Made by a program: the position numbers and the translations under genes. From contig NC_008570.1 of assembly GCF_000014805.1 (NCBI RefSeq), positions 724,501-788,500 on the forward strand: DNA of 64,000 nt, written 5' to 3'. Source of the DNA: Aeromonas hydrophila subsp. hydrophila ATCC 7966 (GTDB lineage Bacteria; Pseudomonadota; Gammaproteobacteria; Enterobacterales; Aeromonadaceae). Shown piece after piece: positions 37,014 through 45,719 of the stretch (positions are counted from its first letter, which is position 1; each line of letters begins with the position of its first letter). The notes under the pieces were generated by a model that saw nothing but the letters and a program-made list of their open reading frames with translations, did not search any database and had not been told where the DNA came from.

Positions 37014-38012
37014 ATGACTACACAGGCTTCTACCGTGCTGCGCTACCCCAAGGGGTGGTTCGCCTTGACCACGGTGTACAGTTTTACCGGGCTGGCCATT
37101 CTGGCCTCCATCGTCTTCTCCCTGCTGCTGTTTCTCTCCATCGACGAGAACCCCCTGATGAAGTGGTTGTTCGGCGGCCTGGCCATCATTTTCGAGCTGG
37201 GCAAGTTCTACGTCTGGTACGAGTACGGTGAGTGCAAGGCGCGGCGGGAGCTGAGCGGGGCCTTCTGGTCGTTGCTGTTCTACAGCGTGCTGGCGGCCAT
37301 CTCCATCGGTGGCAGCATAGGCGGCATCAACAGCGCCACCAACACCATACTCAACCAGCAGGCGCGCCATGAGCGGGAGATCGCCCGCTTCGACGAGCAG
37401 ATCGCCAGCATAGAGCGGCAGATCCAGCTCAACGAGGAGGCGGCCCGCAAGTACATCGAGATGGCGCGCATCTCCAGCGGCGTCAGCGGGTTGCAGCAGG
37501 CCAACACCAAGCTCAGGCTGCGCCAGGATGAGCTGCGCCAGGAGCGCGATGCCAAGCCCATCAACGAGCAATCCTCCATGCTGGGACTGATGAGCAGCCT
37601 GGCGGATGGGGTGGGAATGAGCATCAGTCAGGTGCAGTTTCTGCTGGTCTGCTTCCTCTCCGTGCTGCTCGACGTGTTCGGCGCCTTCTTCGTCAGCCTG
37701 ATCGGCGAGGAGAACCGCTTTCGTCGCAGCTGGCTGTGGCAGCAGGCCAGGGAGCAGACCCTGGCCCGCCAGGCGGAAGCGGCAGCCATGGTGCCTGCCG
37801 TGATGGCCAGACCGGAGCCCGAGCCGGAGGTGGTGGCTCAGGTGCGCAGCGCGCTGGAGAGCGGTGAGCTCAAGTGCAGCAAGCGGCGGGTCGCAGAGGC
37901 GCTGTCGCTGTCGCTGGAGGAGGTGGATCGGGTGTTCCAGCATCTGCTGGCCCAGGGGGTGCTGGGGCAGGGCAGCAACCGCCACTACCATCTCAGCTCG
38001 CAGGGGAGTTGA
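37014..38012 (+). CDS. four-helix membrane protein with coiled coil and C-terminal winged-helix-like end
   Basis: 332 residues. Three hydrophobic helices lie at ~15-40, 48-66 and 80-103. A long charged coiled-coil stretch follows (~105-190, rich in R, E and Q, e.g. HEREIARFDEQIASIERQIQ). A fourth helix is at ~205-232. The cytoplasmic-type C-terminal ~60 residues (VRSALESGELKCSKRRVAEALSLS, VDRVFQHLLAQGVLGQG) look like a small winged helix-turn-helix. I do not recognise the family. The coiled coil would sit between helices 3 and 4. It has its own -10 box and terminator, so it is a single-gene unit. Confidence 0.75.
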   Translation: MTTQASTVLRYPKGWFALTTVYSFTGLAILASIVFSLLLFLSIDENPLMKWLFGGLAIIFELGKFYVWYEYGECKARRELSGAFWSLLFYSVLAAISIGGSIGGINSATNTILNQQARHEREIARFDEQIASIERQIQLNEEAARKYIEMARISSGVSGLQQANTKLRLRQDELRQERDAKPINEQSSMLGLMSSLADGVGMSISQVQFLLVCFLSVLLDVFGAFFVSLIGEENRFRRSWLWQQAREQTLARQAEAAAMVPAVMARPEPEPEVVAQVRSALESGELKCSKRRVAEALSLSLEEVDRVFQHLLAQGVLGQGSNRHYHLSSQGS

Positions 38013-38017
38013 TCATC

Positions 38018-38042
38018 AGGCCACCGCAGGGTGGCCTTTTTA
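38018..38042 (+). terminator. intrinsic terminator after the membrane-protein gene
   Basis: AGGCCACC - GCA - GGGTGGCCT followed by TTTTTA. Confidence 0.85.
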
Positions 38043-38061
38043 TTGCCGCGTGGGGGCTGTG

Positions 38062-38229
38062 CTAGTGGGTCAGCACCATCATCAGGCTGAGGAAGGCGGC
38101 CAGCCCGCCACCGATGCCGATGATCCAGTAAAAGCCCTTGGCCCCCTGTTTGAGCGGGATGCGGAAGTAGAGCAGAAACGCCCACCACCCCAGGGCCAGC
38201 AACAGAGGAATAAGAAACATTCGAGCCAT
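38062..38229 (-). CDS. small two-helix membrane protein
   Basis: 55 residues from the ATG at 38229, which has a GAGGA site six bases upstream. It is almost entirely two hydrophobic helices (FLIPLLLALGWWAFLLYF, then YWIIGIGGGLAAFLSLMMV) joined by a short basic loop (RIPLKQGAKGF). It is probably a small inner-membrane protein. No function is recognised. It diverges from the dehydrogenase gene, with which it may share regulation. Confidence 0.65.
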   Translation of the reverse strand: MARMFLIPLLLALGWWAFLLYFRIPLKQGAKGFYWIIGIGGGLAAFLSLMMVLTH

Positions 38230-38285
38230 GGTGTCCTCGCTGTTATTCTGTTGACCCTTGATCAATCAACAGGATGGATTGTGCA

Positions 38286-39251
38286 ATGACGCAGCTACAG
38301 ATTACCGCATTCGGTGACCCCTCGGTACTTCGGCTCAACCCTTCCCTGGACAAGGTGCCAGCCGACGGCGAAGTGCGGGTGCGCATCTGCTTTGCGGGGG
38401 TCAACCCCATCGATGCCAAGACCCGGGCCGGCCTCGGCTGGGCGGCGGCCCAGAACAAGGACAAGCTGCCCTGGACGCCGGGCTATGACGTGGCCGGGGT
38501 GGTGGAGAAGATAGGCCCCGGCGTCACCGCGCTGGCCGAGGGGGATCGAGTGTGCGGCATGGTGGGCTTTCCCCTCGCGGCCGGCGGCTACGGCGAGTCC
38601 GTGGTGGCGCGCGAGGAGGAGCTGGTCAGGCTGGAAGATATTGGCCTCAGACAGGGGGCGGCGCTGCCGCTAGCGGGCCTCACCGCCTGGCAGGGGCTGT
38701 TTGAACACGGCGCCCTCAAGGCGGGGCAACGGGTGCTGATCCTGGCCGGTGCCGGCGGTGTCGGCCACCTGGCGGTGCAGTTTGCCAGCGCCTATGGCGC
38801 CGAGGTGGTGGCGACGGCGAGTCGCGACAACCACAGCTTCCTGCACGGGCTGGGGGCCAGTCGGATGGTGGATTACCATGACGCAGACTGGGTAGCCCAG
38901 GTGGGTCAGGTCGAGCTGGTGCTGGATCTGGTGGGGGGCGAGAGCGGCAAGGCGGCGCTCGCCTGCGTCAAGCCAGGTGGCCGGCTGGTGACGGTGCCCA
39001 CCATCAGCGCCCAGCAGATCAAGGATGCCGCGGCCGGCAGCGCCATCGAGGTGCTCGGCATGCTGGTACACCCCGACCGCCAGCAGCTGAGCCAGATGCT
39101 GACCTTGCTGCGCCAGGGTGAGGTTCAGGTCACGGTCGCCGGGGAGTATGCCCTGGCCGAGGGGGCGCTGGCCCATCAGGCCATCGAGCAGGGCCACGTG
39201 CGCGGCAAGCTGTTGCTGCGTATGCCTGCCGCGGAGACTCTTGCCGGATGA
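38286..39251 (+). CDS. zinc-free medium-chain dehydrogenase / quinone oxidoreductase-like protein
   Basis: About 321 residues. The GroES-like N-terminal domain (VRICFAGVNPIDAKTRAG, WTPGYDVAGVVEKIGPGV) is followed by the NADPH-binding Rossmann fold (LILAGAGGVGHLAVQFAS). The catalytic and structural zinc cysteines of alcohol dehydrogenases are missing, as in quinone oxidoreductases. The ATG at 38286 is preferred over 38274, whose GGA is too close to serve as its ribosome site. The end overlaps the YqaA-like gene (ATGA), so they are co-transcribed. Confidence 0.88.
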   Translation: MTQLQITAFGDPSVLRLNPSLDKVPADGEVRVRICFAGVNPIDAKTRAGLGWAAAQNKDKLPWTPGYDVAGVVEKIGPGVTALAEGDRVCGMVGFPLAAGGYGESVVAREEELVRLEDIGLRQGAALPLAGLTAWQGLFEHGALKAGQRVLILAGAGGVGHLAVQFASAYGAEVVATASRDNHSFLHGLGASRMVDYHDADWVAQVGQVELVLDLVGGESGKAALACVKPGGRLVTVPTISAQQIKDAAAGSAIEVLGMLVHPDRQQLSQMLTLLRQGEVQVTVAGEYALAEGALAHQAIEQGHVRGKLLLRMPAAETLAG

Positions 39252-39685
39252 ACGGCATCACCGAGCTGGGGCTCGGCTGGCTGTTTCTGAGCGCCTTCAC
39301 CTCCGCCACCCTGCTGCCCGGCAGCTCGGAAGTGCTGCTGGGCGCCATGGCGACCAAGGGGGAGTGGAGCATGGTCAGCCTGCTGCTGTGGGCGACGCTG
39401 GGCAACACCCTCGGCTCCATGACCACCTGGTGGCTCGGCTGGCTCGCCACCTTCAAGAAAAAACCGGAAGATTTTCAAGGCCGTGGGGAACAAAAAGCCC
39501 TCGGCTGGCTCAAACAACATGGCCACTGGTGTCTGCTGCTGGCCTGGACGCCGGTGATCGGCGATGGTCTCTGTCTGCTGGCCGGCTGGCTGCGTCTCTC
39601 CTTCTGGCGCTCTCTCATTCTCATCGGGCTCGGCAAATTGTTGCGTTATGCCCTGGTCTTTCTGCTGGCCAGGCAGATCTTCTAG
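39248..39685 (+). CDS. yqaA: YqaA-like DedA/SNARE-associated family membrane protein
   Basis: A 145-residue membrane protein with LSAFTSATLLPGSSEVLLGAM near the N-terminus and HGHWCLLLAWTPVIGDGLCLLAG later. These are the two re-entrant segments of the DedA-like fold as found in E. coli YqaA (about 142 residues). DedA-type proteins are linked to lipid-carrier transport; a specific role for YqaA is not established. It overlaps the dehydrogenase gene by four bases. The M16 protease gene begins 20 bases downstream, so all three may be one transcript. Confidence 0.88.
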   Translation: MNGITELGLGWLFLSAFTSATLLPGSSEVLLGAMATKGEWSMVSLLLWATLGNTLGSMTTWWLGWLATFKKKPEDFQGRGEQKALGWLKQHGHWCLLLAWTPVIGDGLCLLAGWLRLSFWRSLILIGLGKLLRYALVFLLARQIF

Positions 39686-39704
39686 CTTCACTCACGAGGT
39701 AACC

Positions 39705-42518
39705 GTGAACAAACTCATTCCATTAAGCATGCTTCTGGGCTTCTCCCTGCCCGTGCTGGCGGCACCCACCCTGGTGTCGGAACAGGTCAAGGAAGAGGGC
39801 AAGCTCGGCATTCCCTACCAGATGTATAAGCTGGACAACGGCCTGACCGTCATTCTGGCGCCCGACAAATCCGATCCCCTGGTGCACCTGGACGTCACCT
39901 ACCACGTGGGCTCGGCCCGCGAGCAGGTGGGCAAGTCCGGTTTCGCCCACTTCTTCGAGCACATGATGTTCCAGGGCTCCAAGCATGTGGGGGATCAGGA
40001 GCACATGCGGATCATCAACGAAGCTGGCGGTGACATGAACGGCACCACCAACAAGGATCGCACCAACTACTACGAGACCGTGCCGGCCAACCAGCTGGAG
40101 AAGGTGCTCTGGCTGGAGGCCGACCGCATGGGCTTCTTGCTCGATGCGGTGAGCCAGAAGAAGTTCGAGATCCAGCGCGCCACCGTCAAGAACGAGCGGG
40201 CCCAGCGCATCGACAATCAGCCCTACGGTCTGGTGAGCGAGAAGGTGGGCGAGGCGCTCTACCCGCGCACCCACCCCTACTCCTGGCAGCCCATCGGCTA
40301 TGTGGAGGATCTCGACCGGGTCGACGTCAACGACCTCAAGCAGTTCTTCCTGCGCTGGTACGGCCCCAACAATGCGACTCTGACTCTGGGCGGCGACTTC
40401 GACACCAAGCAGGCGCTGGCCTGGATTGAGCAGTATTTCGGCTCCATCCCGCGCGGCCCGGACGTGGCCGAGCCGACCCCTGCGCCCGTCACCCTGCCCG
40501 AGACCCGTTACGTGACGCTTGAGGACAAGGTGCACCTGCCGCTGCTCTACATCAGCTACCCGACCGTGTCGCTCGGCGATCCGCAGGAGCCGGCGCTCGA
40601 CATGTTTGCCGATGTGTTGGGCGGCAGCGCCAGCTCCATGCTCTACCAGTCGCTGGTCAAGAGCGGCAAGGCCATTGATGCGGGCGCCTCCCACTACTGC
40701 GAGGAACTGGCCTGTACCCTGACCGTCTACGCCTATCCCAACCCGGCAGTGGACGGCAGCCTGAAGACCCTCAAGAGCGAGGTGGACAAGGTGATCGGCG
40801 AGTTCGCCGGCCGCGGCCTCAAGCCGGAGGATCTGGAGAAGGCGATCAACAGCTATCGCGCCTCGGCCATCTGGGGTCTGGACAGCGTCTCCGGCAAGGT
40901 GAGCCAGCTCGCCATGGGTCAGGTGTTCGCCCAGGATCCCAACTATGTGTTCAAGAGCCTGGATGCCATCGGCAAGGTGACCCCGGAGCAGGTCAAGACC
41001 GCCTACGACAAGTTCATCCTGAACAAGCCGGCGGTGGTGCTGAGCGTGGTGCCCAAGGGCAAGAGCGACTGGCAGGCCGCCAAGCCCAACTTCACCCCGG
41101 CCAAGCGTGAGCTGCCGGATTACAGCAAGCATGATCAGGTACTGGCCGAGCGACCGGTGAAAGACGATTTTGATCGCAGCGTGCAGCCCAAGGCGGCCGA
41201 TGCGGTGAGCGTCAAGGTGCCGGCCATCTGGCACGGCAAGCTCGACAAGGGGATCGAGATCATCGGTACCCAGAGCGACGAGATCCCCGCCGTCTCCATC
41301 ATGGTCGCCCTGCCGGGCGGCATGCGGGCTGAGGGCAAGGGCGAACTGGGGCTGGCCAGCCTCACCGCCAGCATGATGGGACAGGGCTCGGTGCGTTTGA
41401 CCGAGGCTCAGCTCAGCGACGAGCTGCAAAAGCTCGGCTCCAGCGTCAGCGTCTCCAGCGCCCAGTACAACAACCTGGTCACCATCAGCAGCCTGACCGA
41501 CAAGCTGCCGCAGACCCTGGCGCTGGTGCGCGAGGTGTTTGAACGGCCCGGCATGCGCGAAGCCGACTTCGAGCGGGTCAAGTCGCAGATGCTGCAGGGC
41601 ATGAAGCAGAGCGAGCAGCAGCCGGAGTGGCTGGCCGGTCAGGCATTCCGCGAGCTGGTCTACGGCAAGCAGAACCGCCTCGGACAGCCGGGTGACGGCG
41701 TGCTGGCCGATGTCGAGAAGCTGACCCTGGCGGACGTGAAGCGCTTCTATCAGAACTACTACAACCCGACCAACGCCAAGGTGGTGGTGGTGGGTGACGT
41801 GACCCAGTCCCAGGTGGAGGATCAACTCGCCTTCCTGACCCAGTGGAAGGGGGCCGAGCCCTCTCTGGGCAGCCTCAAGCCGGCGGGCGAGCAGGCCAAG
41901 CCGGGCATCTATCTGGTGGACAAGCCAGGGGCGCCCCAGTCGGTGATCCGCATCGGTCGCCGCGCCATGCCGTTCGATACCACGGGTGACTACTTCACCG
42001 CCGGGCTGATGAACTTCAACCTGGGCGGCAACTTCAACAGCCGCATCAACCTCAACCTGCGAGAAGACAAGGGCTACACCTATGGTGCCAGCTCGGGCTT
42101 CTCCGCCAACCGGGAGGCGGGTACCTTCGCCACCGGTGCCAACGTGCGGGCCGATGCGACCGTGGATGCCATCCGCCAGTTCCTCAAGGAGATGGACAAC
42201 TACTGCAAGAACGGCCCGACCCCGGTCGAGCTTGCCTACATGCGCAGCGCCGTCTCCCAGCAGGATGCGCTCTCCTACGAGACCCTGGGCCAGAAGGCGG
42301 GCTTCCTGCTGCAGATGATCATGTACGACCTGAAGCCGGACTATGTGCAGGCCCAGAACAACCTGATCAAGACGGTGTCGGCCGAGACGCTCAAGGCCAG
42401 TGCGGCACGCTGGCTTGACCCGGCCGAGATGGTGATTGTGGTGGTGGGGGACAAGCAAAAGCTTGAAAAACCCTTGAAGGAGCTTCATCTTCCCATCTAT
42501 CCGCTGCAGCTGCCCTGA
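39705..42518 (+). CDS. M16-family zinc metalloprotease (two-unit, exported)
   Basis: A 937-residue protein with a signal peptide (MNKLIPLSMLLGFSLPVLAA). The first M16 unit carries the inverted zinc motif HFFEH at residues 82-86 with the downstream Glu region (TVKNERAQRID). The second half is the inactive-type partner (ISIMVALPGGMRAEGKGELG; FNLGGNFNSRINLNLRED). This two-unit layout is that of PqqL-like and other periplasmic insulinase-family peptidases. The start is GTG at 39705 with GAGGT upstream; a longer reading from 39564 runs antilogically through yqaA. The substrate is unknown. Confidence 0.92.
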   Translation: MNKLIPLSMLLGFSLPVLAAPTLVSEQVKEEGKLGIPYQMYKLDNGLTVILAPDKSDPLVHLDVTYHVGSAREQVGKSGFAHFFEHMMFQGSKHVGDQEHMRIINEAGGDMNGTTNKDRTNYYETVPANQLEKVLWLEADRMGFLLDAVSQKKFEIQRATVKNERAQRIDNQPYGLVSEKVGEALYPRTHPYSWQPIGYVEDLDRVDVNDLKQFFLRWYGPNNATLTLGGDFDTKQALAWIEQYFGSIPRGPDVAEPTPAPVTLPETRYVTLEDKVHLPLLYISYPTVSLGDPQEPALDMFADVLGGSASSMLYQSLVKSGKAIDAGASHYCEELACTLTVYAYPNPAVDGSLKTLKSEVDKVIGEFAGRGLKPEDLEKAINSYRASAIWGLDSVSGKVSQLAMGQVFAQDPNYVFKSLDAIGKVTPEQVKTAYDKFILNKPAVVLSVVPKGKSDWQAAKPNFTPAKRELPDYSKHDQVLAERPVKDDFDRSVQPKAADAVSVKVPAIWHGKLDKGIEIIGTQSDEIPAVSIMVALPGGMRAEGKGELGLASLTASMMGQGSVRLTEAQLSDELQKLGSSVSVSSAQYNNLVTISSLTDKLPQTLALVREVFERPGMREADFERVKSQMLQGMKQSEQQPEWLAGQAFRELVYGKQNRLGQPGDGVLADVEKLTLADVKRFYQNYYNPTNAKVVVVGDVTQSQVEDQLAFLTQWKGAEPSLGSLKPAGEQAKPGIYLVDKPGAPQSVIRIGRRAMPFDTTGDYFTAGLMNFNLGGNFNSRINLNLREDKGYTYGASSGFSANREAGTFATGANVRADATVDAIRQFLKEMDNYCKNGPTPVELAYMRSAVSQQDALSYETLGQKAGFLLQMIMYDLKPDYVQAQNNLIKTVSAETLKASAARWLDPAEMVIVVVGDKQKLEKPLKELHLPIYPLQLP

Positions 42519-42540
42519 GGGCGCTACATAATAAAGAGTG

Positions 42541-42562
42541 CCGCCCCCCTGTGGGGCGGCCA
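42541..42562 (+). terminator. GC-rich hairpin after the M16 protease gene
   Basis: GCCGCCCC - CCTGT - GGGGCGGC, with no T-run. It may protect the 3' end of the mRNA or weakly terminate before gshA. Confidence 0.5.
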
Positions 42563-42578
42563 CACATGAGCCGTGAAT

Positions 42579-44168
42579 ATGACTACGACAAGCTTGTCAC
42601 TCACCGAGTTGTTGACCGCCCTGGGTTCGCCGGAACGGCTGACCGCCCTCAAGGGGATCCGGCGCGGGATCGAACGTGAATGTCTGCGCATCACCCCGGA
42701 AGGAACCCTGGCCCAGACCGATCACCCCCGCAGTCTGGGCTCGGCGCTGACCCATGCCAACATCACCACCGACTACTCGGAGAGCCTGCTGGAGTTCATC
42801 ACGCCGGCCACCGACTCCATCGACAGCCTGATGGAACAGCTTGGCGACATCCACCGTCACACCATCCATCATCTCGGTGATGAGCGGATCTGGCCGCTCT
42901 CCATGCCCTGCTTCGTCGGCGACGAGGAGAACATCCGGCTGGCCCAGTACGGCAGCTCCAACATCGGCCGGATGAAGACCCTCTACCGGCAGGGGTTGAA
43001 GAACCGCTACGGCAGCCTGATGCAGGTGATCGCCGGGGTGCACTTCAACTTCTCCATGCCGGACAGCTTCTGGTGCGAGTGGCAGGAGCTGGTGTGCGAG
43101 GGGTGCTGCAGCCAGCGCTTTATCTCCGACAAGTACATGGGGCTTATTCGCAACGTCTACCGCTTCGGCTGGCTGGTGCCCTATCTGTTCGGTGCCTCGC
43201 CGGCCATCTGCGACTCCTTCCTCAAAGGGCGCAAGAGCAATCTGCCGTTCCAGAAGACTGGCAAGGGCACCCTCTACCTGCCCTATGCCACCGCCCTGCG
43301 GCTGTCGGATCTGGGCTACACCAACAGCGCCCAGGCGGGGCTCAAGATCAGCCACGACAGCCTGCCGGCCTATGTGAGCAGCCTGCGTCGCGCCATCAAC
43401 ACCCATGATCCCGACTTCGCCAAGATCGGCGTCAAGGTGAATGGCGAGTACCGCCAGCTCAACGATAATGTGCTGCAGCTGGAGAACGAGCTGTACGCCC
43501 CGATCCGGCCCAAGCGCACCCCGCGCAGCGGCGAGAAGCCGTCGGACGCGCTGGAGCAGCGCGGCATCGAGTACATCGAACTGCGCACCGTGGATGTGAA
43601 TCCCTTCACCCCGTACGGTATCGAGGTGGATCAGATCCGCTTCTTCGACCTGTTCCTGGTCTGGTGTCTGCTGCGCCCGTCCCCGGTGCTGGGCGACGAG
43701 GAGATTGCCCGCAATCGCCGCAACCAGACCAAGGTGGTGCTGGAAGGGCGTCGTCCCGGCCTCGAGCTGGAAGACGAGCAGGGTCATGCCATCGGCCTGA
43801 AGGAGTACGGCCTCAAGCTGTTCGACGAGCTGGCCGCGCTGCTGGATCGCTGCTGCGGTCGCAACCGCTACCGCGAGACCCTGGCGATGCACCGCGAGAA
43901 GCTGCTCAACCCCGAGCTCACCTACTCCGCCCGCCTGCTCAAGCAGTTGCTGGAGAGCGGCCAGGACAACGGCTGCTTCGGCGACGAGCTTGCCAACCGC
44001 TACCGGGAAGAGATGCTGGCCGGTGAGCTGCAGTACTGGGACGATGCCTACTTTGCCGGCGAGGCCCGCGACTCGCTGGCCAAGCAGCGGGAACGCGAGC
44101 GCAGCGACAGCCTGTCGTTCGACGACTTCCTGGCCGACTACTTCGGGACCAGCAAGACCCCTGCCTGA
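42579..44168 (+). CDS. gshA: glutamate--cysteine ligase
   Basis: About 529 residues, the ATP-dependent first step of glutathione synthesis. Proteobacterial GshA signatures: RGIERECLRITPEG, DYSESLLEFITPATDS, SMPCFVGDEENIRLAQYGSSN, and the long LNPELTYSARLLKQLLE C-terminal part. The length matches E. coli GshA (518). GTG at 42573 and ATG at 42579 are both in frame; I prefer the ATG, with GAG eight bases upstream. A terminator follows. Confidence 0.96.
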   Translation: MTTTSLSLTELLTALGSPERLTALKGIRRGIERECLRITPEGTLAQTDHPRSLGSALTHANITTDYSESLLEFITPATDSIDSLMEQLGDIHRHTIHHLGDERIWPLSMPCFVGDEENIRLAQYGSSNIGRMKTLYRQGLKNRYGSLMQVIAGVHFNFSMPDSFWCEWQELVCEGCCSQRFISDKYMGLIRNVYRFGWLVPYLFGASPAICDSFLKGRKSNLPFQKTGKGTLYLPYATALRLSDLGYTNSAQAGLKISHDSLPAYVSSLRRAINTHDPDFAKIGVKVNGEYRQLNDNVLQLENELYAPIRPKRTPRSGEKPSDALEQRGIEYIELRTVDVNPFTPYGIEVDQIRFFDLFLVWCLLRPSPVLGDEEIARNRRNQTKVVLEGRRPGLELEDEQGHAIGLKEYGLKLFDELAALLDRCCGRNRYRETLAMHREKLLNPELTYSARLLKQLLESGQDNGCFGDELANRYREEMLAGELQYWDDAYFAGEARDSLAKQRERERSDSLSFDDFLADYFGTSKTPA

Positions 44169-44187
44169 CGGGCTCCATTTCTGCTGC

Positions 44188-44214
44188 AAGCCGCTCTTCG
44201 GAGCGGCTTTTTTA
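44188..44214 (+). terminator. intrinsic terminator after gshA
   Basis: AAGCCGCTC - TTC - GGAGCGGCTT followed by T5. Confidence 0.9.
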
Positions 44215-44373
44215 TGGGCGGTCTCCAGTGGGCGGTCGGTCGTCACGGGCCCGAAAATAACTGTGAGTCAGCCTTCACTTCAGCAGCGCGATGGGCGGTT
44301 TTATTGTCAATCGGCTCACATTTTCCTCTTTTGCAGCTTGAGTCTGATGGGTTTGCCGCCTAATTTCTCGATC

Positions 44374-44390
44374 ACTGAAACGATTCAGCT
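44374..44390. promoter_or_regulatory. Cra (FruR)-like operator before the DUF4432 gene
   Basis: ACTGAAACGATTCAGCT contains the near-palindrome CTGAA-ACGA-TTCAG, matching the Cra consensus GCTGAAWCGWTTCAGC as I remember it from E. coli. It is about 33 bases before the start codon, where a repressor would block transcription. Confidence 0.5.
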
Positions 44391-44422
44391 TTCACAAAAA
44401 CAAGAGACACGAGGATAAATCC

Positions 44423-45637
44423 ATGTTGAAGAGACTTTCCATTGCGGTACTGTTCACGCTGGGCGCCAGCTCGGGCCAGGCTGCCGGATTCCTGCTGACC
44501 GACTCCCAGCAGGGGCTGGATGTGGGGGACTGGAAGATCACCAGCGACAAGCTGGGGATCAAGAGTCCGGCACCGTTCAGCATCGAGAAGAAACGGCTGC
44601 ATGGCGGGCGTCAGGAGGGGGTGGACCTGCTGATTGTCGACAACGGGGTGATGAAGATAACCCTGATCCCGACCCGCGGCATGGGGATCAAGGAGGTCAG
44701 AGCCGCCGATCTGCGCCTCGGCTGGGATTCGCCGGTCAAGGAGGTGGTCAATCCGGCCTTCATCGATCTGGAGAGCCGCGCCGGGCTCGGCTGGCTCGAT
44801 GGCTTCAACGAGATGCTGGTGCGCTGTGGCTACGAGTGGACCGGTCACCCGGGAGTGGATGACGACGGCCGCCTCAAGAGTCTGCACGGCCGGGTGCAGA
44901 ACATCCCGGCCTCCGTGGTCAGCGTGACCATAGACGAGGAGCCACCCTACGCCATTCACGTACTGGGCCGGGTGGATGAGCGCACCTTCAAGATGAGCGA
45001 GCTGGTCACCTGGACCCAGCTCAGCGTCGTGCCCGGTCAGGCGGAGTTTGCCCTGCAAGACAAGCTGACCAACCACGCCGATTACGAGAACGAGTACCAG
45101 ATCATCTACCACGGCAACTTCGGGGCCCCCATCCTAGAGGAGGGCGCGCGCGTCAGCACCCCGGTGAAGCAGATCTCCCCGTTCAACGACTATGCCAAGG
45201 GGGGGCTGAAGAGCTGGCAAACCTATCTGGGGCCGACCAAGGGCTTCGACGAGATGGTGTTCAACCTGGTGCCCTACAGCGATGCCGAGGGCAACACCCT
45301 GGCGGTGCTGAACAACCGGGCAGGCAGCGCCGGGGTGGCGGTGGGTTACAACACCAGGCAGTTGCCGGTGCTGACCCTGTGGAAGAACACCGACACCCGG
45401 GCCCAGGGCTATGTGACCGGCATCGAACCCGGCACCAGCTATGCCTACAGCACCAAGTACCAGCGCCCGCTGGGGCTGGTCCCCAAAATTCAGCCGGGGG
45501 AGACCAAGACCTTCGATCTGACCTACCGCCTGCTGCAGAACGCCGACGAGGTGAAGCAGGCTCTAGCCAGGGTGGAGCAGATCCAGGCCGGTCGGCCCAC
45601 CGAACTGCGCGACCAGCCGCTGGTCAAGCTGCCGTAA
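44423..45637 (+). CDS. exported aldose-1-epimerase-like protein (DUF4432 type)
   Basis: A 404-residue protein with a signal peptide (MLKRLSIAVLFTLGASSGQAAG). The body fits the galactose-mutarotase-like beta-sandwich of the DUF4432 group: TLIPTRGMGIKEV, GLGWLDGFNEMLVRCG, LHGRVQNIPA, YHGNFGAPILEEGARV and GTSYAYSTKYQRP. Members are thought to bind or epimerise sugars. Most that I recall are cytoplasmic, so the signal peptide is noteworthy. It is monocistronic, with a Cra-like box upstream and a strong terminator downstream. The start has an AGGAT site. Confidence 0.82.
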   Translation: MLKRLSIAVLFTLGASSGQAAGFLLTDSQQGLDVGDWKITSDKLGIKSPAPFSIEKKRLHGGRQEGVDLLIVDNGVMKITLIPTRGMGIKEVRAADLRLGWDSPVKEVVNPAFIDLESRAGLGWLDGFNEMLVRCGYEWTGHPGVDDDGRLKSLHGRVQNIPASVVSVTIDEEPPYAIHVLGRVDERTFKMSELVTWTQLSVVPGQAEFALQDKLTNHADYENEYQIIYHGNFGAPILEEGARVSTPVKQISPFNDYAKGGLKSWQTYLGPTKGFDEMVFNLVPYSDAEGNTLAVLNNRAGSAGVAVGYNTRQLPVLTLWKNTDTRAQGYVTGIEPGTSYAYSTKYQRPLGLVPKIQPGETKTFDLTYRLLQNADEVKQALARVEQIQAGRPTELRDQPLVKLP

Positions 45638-45653
45638 GTGACGGACAAACAGC

Positions 45654-45683
45654 AAAAAGCCGCTCTTGAAGCGGCTTTTTTAT
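45654..45683. terminator. terminator between convergent DUF4432 and acyl-CoA synthetase genes
   Basis: AAAAAGCCGCT - CTTGA - AGCGGCTTTTTT, with A- and T-runs on both sides, so it can work on both strands. Confidence 0.9.
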
Positions 45684-45719
45684 TTCCCTGAACCCGAGCG
45701 GTATCAGACGTGGTTGTAC

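Noticed and set aside
36433..37017. A plus-strand frame across the small secreted-protein gene and the gap
   Set aside because: Low-complexity Val/Ala translation; the minus strand has a signal peptide and start context.
42541..42562. gshA leader riboswitch
   Set aside because: The hairpin is a simple GC-rich stem; no known ligand-binding core is visible.
39723..42563. A 946-codon open frame on the minus strand opposite the M16 protease gene
   Set aside because: High GC codon usage leaves the opposite strand open. The translation is low-complexity (His/Leu/Gly/Val-rich) without any domain, while the plus strand has a zinc motif and signal peptide.
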